Origin: Stromatinia cepivora
Taxonomy: Eukaryota; Ascomycota; Leotiomycetes; Helotiales; Sclerotiniaceae
Assembly: GCA_014898415.1 (NCBI GenBank)
Contig: RCTD01000016.1
Span: 1-64,000 of the forward strand
DNA: 64,000 nt
Reading direction: 5' to 3'
Shown here: piece by piece, positions 1 to 12,124 of the stretch
Layout: each line of letters opens with the position of its first letter
Position numbering within the stretch: position 1 is the first letter of the stretch
Notes under the pieces: generated by a model
What the model was told of the DNA's origin: nothing
Database searches by the model: none
Seen by the model: only the letters and a program-made list of their open reading frames with translations
Program-made: the position numbers and the translations under genes

Positions 1-634
1 GAAAGGTATTTGCAAGCAGGCTGGAGAATATGATTGAGAACAATCCCACCACTGCAGAACCTCACGATGTAAGACAAGTATGGGTTGCCAACAAAGTAGC
101 AGGTACGGAGACTTATAGTTTCAAAGGTCATCATGGCAAGTGAGTATAATGCTTCGTGTACTATAATATTGCGATGCTAACCAGTCTTTCTCCAGGTATT
201 TGAGTTGCGACAAATTCGGAATTCTATCGGCGAATACCGAAGCTGTGTCTCCCTTAGAATCCTTTTTATCAATACCAACAGCCGATACTCCAGGGACATT
301 TCAAATACAAACTCTGCGAGACACATTTTTGATCATAAAACCACTTGCATCCGCAAAGGAAAATGCTTTACCAGAGATCCGGGGAGATGCCGATTCAATC
401 AATTTTAATACTACCATAAGAATCAGAATGCAGGCAAGATTCAAGCCGAAATTGAAGGCATCTAAAGAGGAAAAGGCCAGCCAGAAAATAAGCAGGAAGG
501 AGTTAGAAGATGCTGTTGGTCGGAGGTTGGATGATGACGAAGTTCGGAAACTTAAGAGAGCAAGGAGAGAAGGCGATTATCATGAGGCATTACTTTTAAT
601 CAAGGTAAAGAACAAGCACGACAAGTACAGCTGA
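1..634 (+). CDS. FRG1: FRG1-like protein, 3' part (5' end outside window)
   Basis: C-terminal part of an FRG1 (actin-bundling/RNA-associated, beta-trefoil) family protein, which in other eukaryotes is nuclear and linked to pre-mRNA processing. The open frame enters at the window edge, runs to 139, is interrupted by an intron at 140-195 (GTGAGT donor, TGCTAAC branch, CTCCAG acceptor) and resumes at 196-634. The diagnostic stretch spans the splice: VWVANKVAGTETYSFKGHHG followed by KYLSCDKFGILSA, the signature of the FRG1 trefoil. The C-terminus is rich in Lys, Arg and Glu (residues after KPKLKAS), typical of the family's nuclear-localising tail. The true start lies upstream of base 1. Function in this organism is inferred from the family only. 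Confidence 0.85.
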
Positions 635-1106
635 AAAATAAACAAGAACAGAGAATACAATAGGGGTTAATGGGCAAATTCATGGAAGGAGATATGAGTA
701 ACTGACAACCGTCGTCACTCTTGATTCGCCCAACTGAGATGGCGTTAAGGTGGTAAGAAGATGGGCCACTATAGCCAGGAAAGCTACAATGAATCTTGAA
801 ATTTTAATAGTACAATGACTACAGCATTCTGCGTTGAGACTAATGGTAGGGAATACTCGATCAATTCGTCAAAATCCAGTAGATCATGTGATATCAATAA
901 AAAACCATCAAATTTTCCCTTGGCCGCAGAAGTTGCACTTCCAAATCTGTAAACTCTGTTCCCCATTGATCTTGGACCAAAAATCCAGTTATACGATTCG
1001 ATTCTATACGTCGCCAGCGAGGGCTGAAGAAACTTCTTCCATCTGAAAACCATTCTACACAAACCACAGCCAAAACACCGATTCACGCATTCATAGGTTC
1101 TTCAAA
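635..1106. other. intergenic, FRG1 to WDR89-like gene
   Basis: About 470 bp between two same-strand genes. I see no gene; it presumably holds the FRG1 3' UTR and the promoter of the next gene. Confidence 0.6.
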
Positions 1107-2484
1107 ATGTACAGATTCTTCGCCTCAGATATCTTTGAAGTTCAGGGTGCAGAGCCAACATATATCTATGATATCATACCTGTCGCAGCTGGTCTTGCAT
1201 CTATCTCATCAGATGATTGTTTGCGGTTGCTGGACCCAACTGCTTTGAACGGCGAACCATTGAATACTATCAAGAAAGTCAATTCTGATGTAACGTGTTT
1301 GAAAACTATTGGAAATGATAATAGCTCTATTGTGGTTACGGCTGGCAGGGATGGAAAAGTGTGCCTAATTGACCCGAGGACTGGTGGGAAGGTTGGAGAG
1401 GTTAAGAGTGGTGAGAATATTTTCAGGGTTTTCTTTTTCGTGGCTTGTATGTAGGAGATGGATCTCTTCTCCGCCTCAAGTGAGGAAGTGGAATTCGATT
1501 TGGTGACTCATGAGGGTTATGAATATCATGAGTATCTCTGCAGCACACGCTCTTTGGATGGCCATACTGTTATCAAACGTACAACACTATGGAAAATATT
1601 CTAATGCTTAAATAGATCAAGGCGCTCCAGTATTATCCTTGGCGTGCTCAAACACAAACGGCATTGCTGCTGGAACAGAGTTAACAAATCACCAAGCAAC
1701 TGTTTCAATCTGGTAAAGATCTCCCATTATCACTACTCAACATGTCCGCCAGACTGATGCAAGCAGGGACGCAAGATCTTTAGCTACTCCAGCCGTACAA
1801 TACGTGGAAAGTCACAGTGACGATGTTACAGAGGTTTGTCACCTTCATGCCCAATTTTGGGTATACTAGCTGATTCTCGTCTTAGCTACAATTTCATCCA
1901 ACTCAAGAATCGCTTCTGTTATCTGGTTCTACGGATGGTCTGGTCAATATATACAATATCACCATATCAGACGAGGAAGAAGCCCTCCATCAGACCATCA
2001 ACCATGGTCACTCCATACATCACGCAAACTTTCTTAGCGATACCGACATCTTCGCTCTTTCACATGATGAAAAGTTCTCTATGTATGAGCTAGTAACGAA
2101 TCCAGAAGAGGGGGTTGAAGAGCCAGCTCCTGTGGTATATGGTGATATGAGGGAAAACCTTGGAGGCGAGTATGTTGCGAATATTCTGTGCAGACCCGAT
2201 GGAGGAGCTGTATTAGGCATTGGGAGTCACAGCAAGAATGAATTCGATCTAGTACAGTTGAAGAAGGGAAAGCCTTGGGTATTTGCCCCTGAGACGAAGG
2301 TCACACTTTCTGGGGCTCATGGATCGGAGATCGTTAGATCTTTTTACTTTCTTGATTCGGTATGTTCTCCTTCTGAAACCCCAGGTTATGTATGTAAAAG
2401 CTGACAATTTTTGTTCTGTAGCATAGAGCAGTATTGACTGCTGGTGAGGATGGACAAATTAAATCATGGAGGGGCGAGGAATGA
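1107..2484 (+). CDS. WD40-repeat protein, WDR89-like
   Basis: Five exons read by eye: 1107-1410, 1616-1712, 1767-1833, 1886-2359 and 2422-2484, giving a 334-residue protein with every junction in frame. WD40 blades are visible as DGKVCLIDPRTGGKV, TNHQATVSIW-DARS, SHSDDVTE, LLSGSTDGLVNIYN and a terminal AGEDGQIKSWRG. The order, with SHSDDVT followed by F-HP and a SGS-DGLVNIYD-type blade, matches the WDR89 family, whose function is poorly known. The first intron (1411-1615, 205 nt) is long for this window; the others are 48-62 nt. The start ATG at 1107 is the first in frame. No short ORF alone covers the protein, so single-ORF calling would break it into fragments. Confidence 0.82.
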
Positions 2485-2876
2485 TCATCTCGAAAATATA
2501 GCGATTTCAAGATACAAGTGTTTATTAACTAAAGATCTTCGAAAAAAACTATAAGACATCCATCTGATCTATTAGAATGAATAATATGTGATATGCTTCT
2601 GTGAAATGTTTATCGTTAATTAGTTTAAATTTTTTAAGTCTTACAATCAATGATGTAGTGTTGGGAGCTTGGTCGGAGCTCCATGTCATGGATTGCCGAA
2701 GATGACAGCTTTGAGATAGCAAGCCAACCATTACAAAGGCCAACCATTACAAAGCCCGCCAACCTACACAATCAACTTTTCATTCCGATTGTTGGTAAAT
2801 ACCATGGAATCATGACCATATTTCATTCTGCTACTTCAAAATCGAAGTCAACTATTTACCCAGAGGTTCTGGCAAG
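2485..2876. other. intergenic with a short direct repeat
   Basis: No gene seen. A short direct repeat (AACCATTACAAAG twice, near 2727-2755) lies in what is likely the HRD3 promoter. Confidence 0.5.
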
Positions 2877-5575
2877 ATGAAGAGCCCGAGCCGGCGGCTT
2901 GTACTGCCATTATTTATTCGTAAGGTTCCCAACAATTTCCTCAGAGCTCAAGAGTTACTGATTTTGTACATATAGTTATCTGGCAGTTTGTTTTCTCAAT
3001 ATCTTATGCGCAGGCACACGAAGAAAAGCTAGGGACATCTCTCACGGCGGAGGAGAGTCCAAAGCCATCTTTTCAAGCTCAACCATCTACAGCTCAAGAA
3101 TCGCATCGAGCACCACTAAAAAATACAGCCGGTGAGGACCAAGTTTGCAGGCCTTGGTTTGCTTTCTGCTAACACACTGTAAGAACATGAGCTAGTCGAC
3201 AAAGCCATAAATTCTCTCCAACGTCACGAACGATCGCATCCACGCCCCACCTCCAACCCTTCCGGAATTGTTAAAACGTTGACGCAATATGTTGTTGCAA
3301 GTCTTCCAAGATTGGTTCAAGGACCGCCACCAGATGGGAAGATTCCAGCGCATCACCAAGCTCCAGGCCCAGTCGCAGAAGCAGTACAACTTTTGGAGCA
3401 AGCAGCCCATGTCAATAACTACGATGCGATCTATCTTCTAGCGCAAATGAATTTCTACGGAAACTACTCATATCCCAAGGACTATAGCGAGGCATTCAGG
3501 AGATATCATCAATTGGCATCATTGGATGGAAACAGCTCGGCACAGCACATGATTGGATTTATGTATGCAACGGGAATTGGAGGAGCGGTAGAGCAGGACC
3601 AAGCAAAGTCTTTGCTATACCATACATTCGCCGCCGAGGGAGGAAGTACGAGATCCGCGATGACCCTTGCTTTTCGACATCATAGTGGAATAGGTGTGTC
3701 AAGAAGTTGCGATTTGGCAATTAAATATTACAAGGAAGTGGCGGATAAAGCAATTGAGTGGTATCGATCCGGACCGCCAGGAGGCATGGCATATGTTCAG
3801 GACTCTTATCAGCTTGCAGATGACAACGGTGGAATCTATGGTGAAGGAGCAAGTTTTAGTAGTGCCGGACAAAATGCAAAGAACGGAGGGCCAAGCTCAG
3901 ATGCCCATGCAGCATTGGATGATGTTCTGGAGTATCTTGACTTGATGTCTAGAAAGGGCGACTTCAAGGCTACTTTTAGCCTGGGGCGTATTCATTATGA
4001 TGGTCAAAAAGGACTTCCGCGAAATTTGAAGAGTGCGAAATGGTATTTCACGAAAGTAGCCAAATTATATTGGACGAGAAATGGAAAAATCATCGAGAAC
4101 GATAAACCTCAACTAGACAAGATTGCTGCCAAATCTGCAGGTTATCTAGGACGGATGTACCTTAGGGGGGAGAGTGTGGATCAAAGCTATGAAAAAGCTC
4201 AGACTTGGTTTGAACGCGGTATCAAAAATGGTGATTCTGGTTCTCAGTATGGAATGGGTTTGATGTACCTGCATGGTCTTGGGGTACCAAAAAATTCTGT
4301 ATTAGCACAACAATACTTCAAAGCTTCTGCTGACCAGGACTATGCGCCTGCGCAAGTTAGCCTAGGGGCTATGTACCTGGATCAAGGTACTGATAACGAC
4401 ATTAAGGTTGCCAATCGATATTTTGAACTGGCCGCACGATATGGTAATATTGAAGCTTACTACTATCTCGCCGAACTTATAAACCAGGGAGTTGGTCGAG
4501 ATCGAAGTTGTAACTTGGCAACTGCATACTACAAGAACGTTGCAGAGAAAGCAGAACCTCTTCTGACGTCCTTCGCCGAAGCGAATAATGCCTATGAGCA
4601 AGGCGATCACGAATTGGCTTTGATTGGTTATATGCATGCGGCAGAACAAGGATACGAAAAAGCACAATCAAACGTTGCCTATATCATTGATGAACAAAAA
4701 TCGAAATTGACTATACCTTCCTGGCTGACTCTTGTATCCACCGCAAGACCTAAATTATTACAAAATGCGAAACTTGCGCTGCTCTATTGGACCAGAGCTG
4801 CCAAGCAGGCAAATACGGACGCTTTAGTCAAAATGGGTGATTATTATCTTTATGGTATCGGCACCCCGGTCGACTTGGAGAAAGCTGCAGCTTGTTATAC
4901 AGCAGCATCTGAGTTTCCTCAAAGTGCCCAAGCATTATACAACTTAGGCTGGATGCATGAAAATGGTGTTGGCCTTGATCAGGATTTTCATCTCGCGAAG
5001 AGATATTATGATCACGCTTTGGAGACAAACGAAGAGGCATATCTACCCGTGACCCTCAGTTTATTGAAACTGCGCATCAGAAGTGCATGGAATTCGTTCA
5101 CTCATGGCAAGGTCAATTCAATTATCGATGAACCAAGTAAGTTATTCAAAGTCCGAATACTGGAGGTAAAGCTTATAACATATCACCAGCTCCTCGGAAG
5201 CAATGGTCACTAGCGGAATGGATTAGCAATTTCCTCCAAGATGATCATCCATACTACGCGGATTATGATGCAGATGAAGCGTATGGTTCAGTCCATGATC
5301 CTATGCCGGGCGGTGATGCAGATGGACTCTACGACGACATCCTAGATGATGGATTGGTAGAAAGTCTTATTATTATTAGCTTAGCAGCCGCACTGGTGTT
5401 CTTGATAGTATATAGACAGCAGAGACAGGAAGCGCACCGAAGAGGTGAAGGAGCAGCTGTGAATGCCCAACAGAATGGGCAACCTCTTAACGGAGAAGTC
5501 CCGAATAGAGGACTTTTCCCTCAGCCAGGCGATGCGAATTTCAACGATTGGGTCGCGGGTGGAGTGGGACACTAA
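2877..5575 (+). CDS. HRD3: Hrd3/SEL1L homologue, ERAD ubiquitin-ligase subunit
   Basis: Luminal adaptor of the Hrd1 ubiquitin ligase that recognises misfolded ER glycoproteins for degradation. Four exons: 2877-2919, 2976-3131, 3184-5136 and 5190-5575; 845 residues, close to yeast Hrd3 (about 830). The start at 2877 gives a signal peptide that forms only after splicing (MKSPSRRLVLPLFI joined to LIWQFVFSISYAQA). The body is a long series of Sel1 repeats, for example SAQHMIGFMYATGIGG, SGSQYGMGLMYLHGLGVPKN and ALVKMGDYYLYGIGTPVD. A single transmembrane helix lies near residues 773-792 (LVESLIIISLAAALVFLIVY), followed by a short hydrophilic tail, which is the expected type I topology. Assignment rests on architecture and length and is strong. 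Confidence 0.92.
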
Positions 5576-7108
5576 CAAAATGGGTGCGGGAGTTTAAAAA
5601 GGATTGTAATTAGGCATGTACGTACAGGTGGTATGAATGCAACGAAAATATGAATATGGATCAATGAGATCTATGCAGTTGGGTGTGGGTTTGCGTCTGT
5701 GGTTTCTTGTTTGTCGATATCACATTTAAAGTCAAACGACTCCTCAGGTTACCACTCTCCCGCTACATCAACACATCTCTTCCCTGAACTCTAAACCGTT
5801 ATCTTCAAGTACCTACTTCTTTTTCTCTTATATGCATCCATTCTCCGTTCCATGGATCGCTATTTGCATGCGATGGCTTGGCTCAGCCGCTTAAATCTTC
5901 TAGACGAAGCTACTTTTGCCAGGGGCTCGATTCACAGTGTTTGTCGACCTCCATTCAATTTCTGTGTATAGGGAACTTGGATGGCGGAGAATGAAATGGA
6001 GGAATGTGGTTTAGGCGGGCTATAGATTTGGTTTGGTTTAGGTTCTGTGGGGAGGGGGGTTTTGGTGTTAGAGAGGGAGGGGGTGGAGGGTGTGGAGGGA
6101 TGGTATAGATGTTTTTAAGAGGAAAGAGGAATGCAAGTGCATTGTTGTAGATTATATCGTGATAACTTGGATGATTTAGTATGCTAATTGAACTTTTGAA
6201 GTGGTAAACTATAATTCCTGGATCTTGAAACTCCTGCTGGAATCCTGCCCGTTCGTAAGCTTACCAGAGATGTAAAGTGAATATGCATCAGCGTACCGCT
6301 ACCAATTCTCCTCATCTGCCCCCAAAGCTCGACGAAGTTTTCTAGCCCCTTGTTTTTGATTGTTGTATACAAGCGTGTTGTTGCAGGTTGTGTCGCAGAC
6401 GGCGGAGACGAAGGGGGTTGAGGTGAGAGTGGGGAGGGTTAGAGTGAGGATGGAGGGAGATGAGGGGAGTGATTGCGATGTGCATGGGGATGGTTGTGTG
6501 TGTGTATTCGAACTCAGTTTGATGGTTTGAATTGGGATGTTGAAGATAGTTGAGGTTCTGATTGTGCTGAGAGTTGTGGGAGAATAAGAAGGGGAAAGGT
6601 AGAAGTGAACACATTTATAAACTCTAGTATAACAAAACAAGATGTCCAGTAAGGTGGTTAGAATAGGAGGAGCAGCAAATTATCATTGTAATAATAGTCT
6701 ATTGACTTCATAACATAGATACGAGATTAAATAACTAAATTCGCTCTTAATCAGAGACTCGCAAAACTATTGCTTTATATTTGGATGATTCCAAGAGTTC
6801 TAATGTGGCATACTTGCATTCCAATTATGGAAAGCCTCAAATCCCCCACAAGACTGAAATATTGACAAGATCAAAAAACTCATTGTCGCGTCTTTATCAT
6901 GGGCATTTATAACATTATATACCCATTTATCTTATCAGAGAAGCCTGATCCAAATCATACCAAAAACCAAGGGTATCTCCACTGCCAAATTAATAAAGCA
7001 ATAATCCATCCTGAATCATATACTAAGCCCTGCCCAAAAGAAGAAGATAAAAGTCCGGGGTATCCTAATATTAAATGCCATCGCTTAAAACTTGTCCTGC
7101 ATTGCAGC
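5576..7108. other. intergenic, GA/GT-rich low complexity
   Basis: 1.5 kb between convergent genes. G-rich and purine-rich tracts occur at about 6045-6100 and 6410-6480. ORFs on the minus strand at 6299-6640 are Ser/Thr/Pro low-complexity translations of these tracts and I do not call them genes. Confidence 0.6.
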
Positions 7109-7946
7109 TCACTGTAACCAAGCCCAACTTCCAGTAACTCTACCCTCTGCTTCCAGCGCCAATTTTTCGAAAATCGTTATGCTTAAATCCAAATCCTCGG
7201 CTTTGCATCCAACACATCTATCTACAACCGTTACATCGACTGTATTATTCCCTGCGCCCGAATCTTTCTGTCGAGTTATCCTGATCTTTTTTCCGCAGAG
7301 AGGATTGGCATTGGGGTTTGAACTGGTTGAAGCGGCATCAAAGATGATGTGGGATACGGCGCAAATGGATTCGGTCGACGAGGATGTAATCCCACATGCG
7401 CCGAGACCTGGTGCATAATATGTGAGATCTCCTGTAAATATGCCACCGTTTGAGGGAAGAGGTAGTGCTTTCGACCTTTATTTGCAGATTAGTACTTGAT
7501 CTCGACCAATTGTACGGTATAAATAGCGAAGTTGTCTTGTTGCGCAAGTCGAGTTCATGCACACGAAGAATTGCGGAACGGTGAACAATTGTCCGAGAAT
7601 AAATTGTTAAATACACATACGATGAATGCTTCAACCCAAGACCAAGTCCCAATCCAAGGATCAACGCAAGTAATAATACGATTATTCCTCCTACAATCAA
7701 CAAGAATACTTTGCGACTCCGTCCAAAGTATGTGCGATTCCCAGGCAACACATAATTCAACCTCTCAGTTAATGTAGGTTTTCTAGAGGTTCTGGTCGTA
7801 ACAGCATTACCCAATGAATCCGAAGATCCCTCTTTCGTGGTGGGAAGTGTCGATTTCGGTTTTGAGAAGAGATTATGTTTGCTAAGAAAAGATTGTTTCG
7901 GTGTTGGAGTCTCCCACTCTGGTGTTTCGTGAATAGTGGTTGCCAT
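7109..7946 (-). CDS. membrane-anchored double-psi beta-barrel (expansin/barwin-like) protein
   Basis: Two exons on the minus strand: 7946-7621 and 7475-7109, intron 7620-7476 (GTATGT donor, TACTAAT branch); 230 residues. The N-terminal 75 residues are hydrophilic. Residues about 80-104 form a transmembrane helix (VFLLIVGGIIVLLLALILGL), then a short linker and a C-terminal double-psi beta-barrel with the hallmarks GDLTYYAPGLGACG, ICAVSH, NPLCGKKIRI and VTVVDRCVGCKAEDLDLS. This is the RlpA/expansin-like fold seen in fungal barwin-related and riboflavin-aldehyde-forming-enzyme-like proteins, mostly of unknown activity. The topology suggests a type II protein with the barrel outside the cell, facing the wall. 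The open frame beyond 7621 runs through intron sequence and gives a false C-terminus if not spliced. Confidence 0.82.
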
Positions 7947-8502
7947 TGTAGATTATCGTATTGATGTACTCTACAAAGATCAAAAGCGCATTATGATATT
8001 ATGTTTACGAAAAAAAAAAAAGATGCAATTGAGTAAGAAGTGGGATGTGTTTGAGACAATTGACTTGAAGATAAGAGGAGGTGGAGAAAGGCTAGAAGAT
8101 TAAAATTTAACACCCGGTAAATTTGGGGTAATACGGTAGCAAGTTTCAGGGGTATCGGACTGGCGCGGCCGCCCCCAACTTGAACTTTAATCTTCAGTGA
8201 TTCAAGGGTCTGTGCTCCGGGCTCCCGGTTTGAGTTCTTTGAGATGAACTTGACACCAATCAATGTACCTCCAACAAGTGTTTATGTACCCTTGTACATC
8301 ACAACCAATTCAACAGCCTCTACACCACCTGAGATTTTGATCGAGTGGTTGAGATCAAGCCACATGGTCTCCTACTGCATGACTGTAAAGGGAGTGGAGG
8401 TGTAGGTGTCATCTTTCCGATGTTGTGTCTGCCTCAAGGTCTGACTTTATCTTAATTCAAAATTCAGAATTACCTCTCATCTACAATCAGGATACAATAG
8501 TC
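7947..8502. other. divergent promoter region
   Basis: About 555 bp between two divergently transcribed genes. It contains an A/T homopolymer near 8010-8022 (on the minus-strand gene's upstream side). No gene seen. Frames open upstream of 8503 start with GTG rather than ATG. Confidence 0.5.
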
Positions 8503-9141
8503 ATGGCCGACAATACATCAACACTTTATGCGAAAGCTATGGTGGAAGCTCAAAAGACAGTTCATTATATACTCGACAAGGCTCCAGGGGCGTATGAAAG
8601 TGGGAAAGAGGCTGCTGTAACAGCTGCTGCTAAGATTCAACCTGCTCTCAATTCTGCTATAGAGAAAACGCCAATCCTCATAGAACGGTCCAAAGTAGTG
8701 GCATGGCAGTTATATCAAGATGCTCCCAAACATCTGGACACTGTGAAGGTTGCGACAGAACAATTGTATCAAGATGCTCCCAGACACTTGAACACTGCGA
8801 AGCAAGCTGGTATGAGAGCTCTTGAAGATCCTAGCCAGTCTGCAAGATCTTTGTTAGGCATTGTGGGTCCTATCGTTCGCCAGCACCCATATGTCAGCGG
8901 TTTCGTAGTCTGGGCAGCATTAGCTGTGAAATTTGGAGCCCTTTGGCCTGTTCGTGCTCTGTTGAGAATATTTGGATTTGGTAAAGGGGTTACACCAGGC
9001 AAGAAAACTTTGATGCATTTCGTTACGAGACAAGTATTGACTGAGATACAGGATCGAGTGCGGCATCGTGGCAGTCCCGACAAGGAAACGTACAACGCAA
9101 TTCATGGTTTTCTCTATTCCAATCGTATGGGGACAAATTGA
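8503..9141 (+). CDS. uncharacterised helical protein with duplicated motif
   Basis: Single exon, 212 residues. The first in-frame ATG is at 8503 in good context (GTCATGGCC); the frame is open further upstream but has no ATG. I do not recognise a family. The N-terminal two thirds look like an amphipathic helical protein (YAKAMVEAQKTVHYILDKAP and similar), with a direct repeat: QLYQDAPKHLDTVK and, about 20 residues later, QLYQDAPRHLNTAK. A mildly hydrophobic segment follows (HPYVSGFVVWAALAVKFGAL), then a basic stretch. This organisation is reminiscent of lipid- or membrane-associated amphipathic-repeat proteins, but that is only a structural impression. Confidence 0.65.
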   Translation: MADNTSTLYAKAMVEAQKTVHYILDKAPGAYESGKEAAVTAAAKIQPALNSAIEKTPILIERSKVVAWQLYQDAPKHLDTVKVATEQLYQDAPRHLNTAKQAGMRALEDPSQSARSLLGIVGPIVRQHPYVSGFVVWAALAVKFGALWPVRALLRIFGFGKGVTPGKKTLMHFVTRQVLTEIQDRVRHRGSPDKETYNAIHGFLYSNRMGTN

Positions 9142-11177
9142 ACTAAGCCAGGTTTATCAATATTTAGAAAGAAATACATGTAGAGACAGGACCGGAAAGC
9201 CGATTACGAAATGAAATGAGAAGATATATCTTGTATTTGTCCTATCCTTCGTCGCCATCAATGCTCACTTATTTAGGGACTCGTAAACATGCCAGTTTGT
9301 TTCTCCCCGTCTGCATTACTTTTTGGCGTACATGTCTCTTTTATCACACTATTTTGCTTTGCCCTTTTCCCGTCAACTGCATAAGTTTGTAAGCTCTCTT
9401 CCACCCGAATGTTTGTTCTTCATGCACTTTGAGTCTCCTATGTTACAAATCAAGTCCAATAAAGAAAATGTTTTCCCTGGTCATTCGCACCGCCAAGGCA
9501 AGCGTAAGAAGCCTCAAGACCCTGGCTTTATCTCTGGGGTTCAAGTCCCACGTCACCTCGTATGTCCTTTCTGACAAGCAGCTGGGCAGTGGGGATTATA
9601 TCCATGTTCAAACTTCGTAGCTAAAAAGTTCCAGTTATCATTCGAGAAAGCTCGCCAAGTGTGCCGATAACACCGTCGAAGGGGCTCTATGGAGTTGTTA
9701 GCTCTGCCCTGGGGTTGATTCAGTTACAGCTTACCTGAATGTCAAGAAAAATATACTGGCTTCTCATCACTATCCAGTAATGCTCTACTTCGGAACAATG
9801 GGTCTTGAAGATCCATAGTTAGCAGGGATTGCTATTGTCTGACGTTTCATTACACATACCTGCCACAAACATTCATTCACGCACCTCATTCCAGAGGTCA
9901 AATGCTGTTTGACAACGTATATTCTCATCTGGCCACCCATGCAGCTGGTATCTCTTGGTAATTAGGCTGGAACCCATGTACGCGAGTTTGGCGAGTGGAA
10001 GAGGGGAGCTGGCTGAAGGAAGTGGCGACAATTCAATGATATATGTAGCGGAAGAAGATGAGGCGGAAGTGATGGGTTATGACATCCATCTTTCAATCAC
10101 GAGGCGATTATGCAAAATCAGATAATGTAGCTTATCGATAGATTGGGACGCATACTAATAGTTTTACAACTCCCCAAACTTTGAGTGAAGATTGTGAGGC
10201 AAACTCTTGGGGATTGATAGATTGTTGTGCTAAGAAGCTCAGTGAAGTGATGGTGCGATGGTTTCATAGAAACTTTTGCAAGCTGGAAGTATTGAGAGCA
10301 TAGCATTGACCTTTGTTTTCATTCAAGGAGACTAGAAATATCATGGGAAACTATACGTCGATTGCGCTCTTTCCACTATCACTGGCCCCAGACAACAATT
10401 GCTAAGCATGGATGCAGAGGCTCAACTAATACGATAGATCGATAGAGTTGATTATGCATCCTATTGGTAGAGATTCATTCCTAGCGAAATTGGATTCCTA
10501 CGTCAAATATTTGATTGATTGCGACCTAAGACTAGATGTTTTCAGCACCTCAAAGAATGGCTCACCATTTGAGTCGGAGCTAAATGAGGAGATGAAGAAG
10601 GCGATTTTCAATTATATCGTCGAGAATCGGGTTAGGGCACATTCATGAAATGGATAATGGAGCAAAGTGTTGGCCTTAATATTTAATATTTAATATGTCA
10701 TATTCCTTCCCAAGAATATTTGTTCCTGTCAGAAAGGGATTTAGTCTACTCGTATGATTGTGTAAGAAATGATATGATATTGATTGAAACTGATCCTGAA
10801 TGTCAGATTCATCGAAGAGCATCAACCCTAATCTGTGAAGGATTTGAGGTCACGTGAAAACAACCGGCGCTCTCAACAACCATCCAAAACTCAATGGATT
10901 CAATCTTTGCTGTCGTTTTATCTAAAATACAGATTTTTACAATCAGGTACCTCTCCTCTCCAACTAGTTGGCCCTATAAAATATTCTCAGTTTAGCCCTA
11001 AGGTTACAGACTCCGAAAGCCAAAATTCCTTACACCTACCACACAAACAGAACAGATTGGTGTGTTCCATGGTACCATCTGTAATCATCAATCAGCTATC
11101 CATAGTCCCGCCGAATATCAGGCTATTAATAATCTACAGAAATGATTAAGGCACAAATGTTGTGACTTTTAGTGGCT
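9142..11177. other. gene-poor interval
   Basis: About 2 kb without a recognisable gene. The best short ORF is 10454-10648 (+, 64 residues, containing DSFLAKLDSYVKYLIDCDLR). It reads like coding sequence but has no identifiable family and no upstream exon I could find, so it may be a gene remnant. The ORFs at 9323-9620 overlap in two frames and are not convincing. Confidence 0.4.
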
Positions 11178-11187
11178 TATATAAAGG
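11178..11187 (+). promoter_or_regulatory. TATA-box-like element
   Basis: TTATATAAAG about 135 bp upstream of the ATG at 11321, at a plausible distance for a fungal promoter with a short 5' leader. Confidence 0.4.
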
Positions 11188-11320
11188 ATTGCAGCGCAGC
11201 TCGCGATTCACCATTTTCAAGTATATGTAGTAGCGTCTACCTCAGCTCTACTCACAGGCAACTACTTAATTAAATACTTCGTTTCAGTCTAAGTGCTTCA
11301 TTTCCAAATCTTCCACAACC

Positions 11321-12124
11321 ATGGACCACAAAACCCCAACTATGACAGCATCAGAAGCCGAGGCTGCTTGGACAAAATGGAAACATCCCTGGAACACCAA
11401 CAATGCCGTTCACCCCTGGGCTCCCCAAATAGATATCAACGCCATGATCCGCATCTCTTCTCCCGATCTTCCAGAGCTTATTCGGCGCGCCTCTTTTGAA
11501 GAAGCAAATTACATATCTTTAACACGCGAGGACCTAAAACTTCCTCCATTCTCTCTGCAAGCCTTACTATCTAACTCCGATGACCTCACAATGACCGAGC
11601 TCCAACGCTTTTGCGGGAAATCATCAATGTGTTATGATGTCACAGAGAACTGGGAGACAGAGCCAAGGGGACGAAGGGTCGCGGTTTTGCATCGAGTGTA
11701 TGGAGAGTGGTTTAAACTTGTTCCGTCCAATGCTGTAGAGACTAGGTTTTTTACTAGATATATAGGAGCTGAGGGATTTAGTGGTTCGGATTTGGAGGGC
11801 ATTGTGAGGGCTCATAAGCGGTTGTATGAGAAAAATAAGGGGCAGAAGGAAAGGCTTCTAAAGACGGCGAATAAGTGGCTTGGGGACGAAGATTTATGTC
11901 GTGGGTTTACGGTCTTACCAACGCTAAGGGATTTGGTTATTGTTGTGGATAGAAAAGCGTCGTTAGATCCTGCGACGTTGCTTATCTTGAAACCGAGCAG
12001 GGCGGAGGGAATAGAGACTTTGGGGAGGGCAGAACAGAGAGAGTTAGATGTTGAGAGAGTCTTAGTAGTGAGGATGAGGATGGAACAGATCATGCGTGTT
12101 GTGGTGGAGATGCAGAACAGGTGA
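11321..12124 (+). CDS. uncharacterised protein, 267 residues
   Basis: Single-exon ORF starting with ATG in strong context (ACCATGG) behind a TATA-like element. It is a soluble, mixed-charge protein with no signal peptide or transmembrane helix. Visible landmarks are AWTKWKHPWNTNN near the N-terminus, FFTRYIGAEGFSGSDLEGIV in the middle and an Arg/Glu-rich helical C-terminus (ERVLVVRMRMEQIMRVVVEM). I recognise no domain. Codon use in the 3' half is G-richer than in the 5' half. Probably a real lineage-specific gene. Confidence 0.65.
   Translation: MDHKTPTMTASEAEAAWTKWKHPWNTNNAVHPWAPQIDINAMIRISSPDLPELIRRASFEEANYISLTREDLKLPPFSLQALLSNSDDLTMTELQRFCGKSSMCYDVTENWETEPRGRRVAVLHRVYGEWFKLVPSNAVETRFFTRYIGAEGFSGSDLEGIVRAHKRLYEKNKGQKERLLKTANKWLGDEDLCRGFTVLPTLRDLVIVVDRKASLDPATLLILKPSRAEGIETLGRAEQRELDVERVLVVRMRMEQIMRVVVEMQNR

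Noticed and set aside
6299..6640. Minus-strand ORFs of 90-113 residues
   Set aside because: Ser/Thr/Pro low-complexity translations of GT/GA-rich repeats, open in two overlapping frames, no family resemblance.
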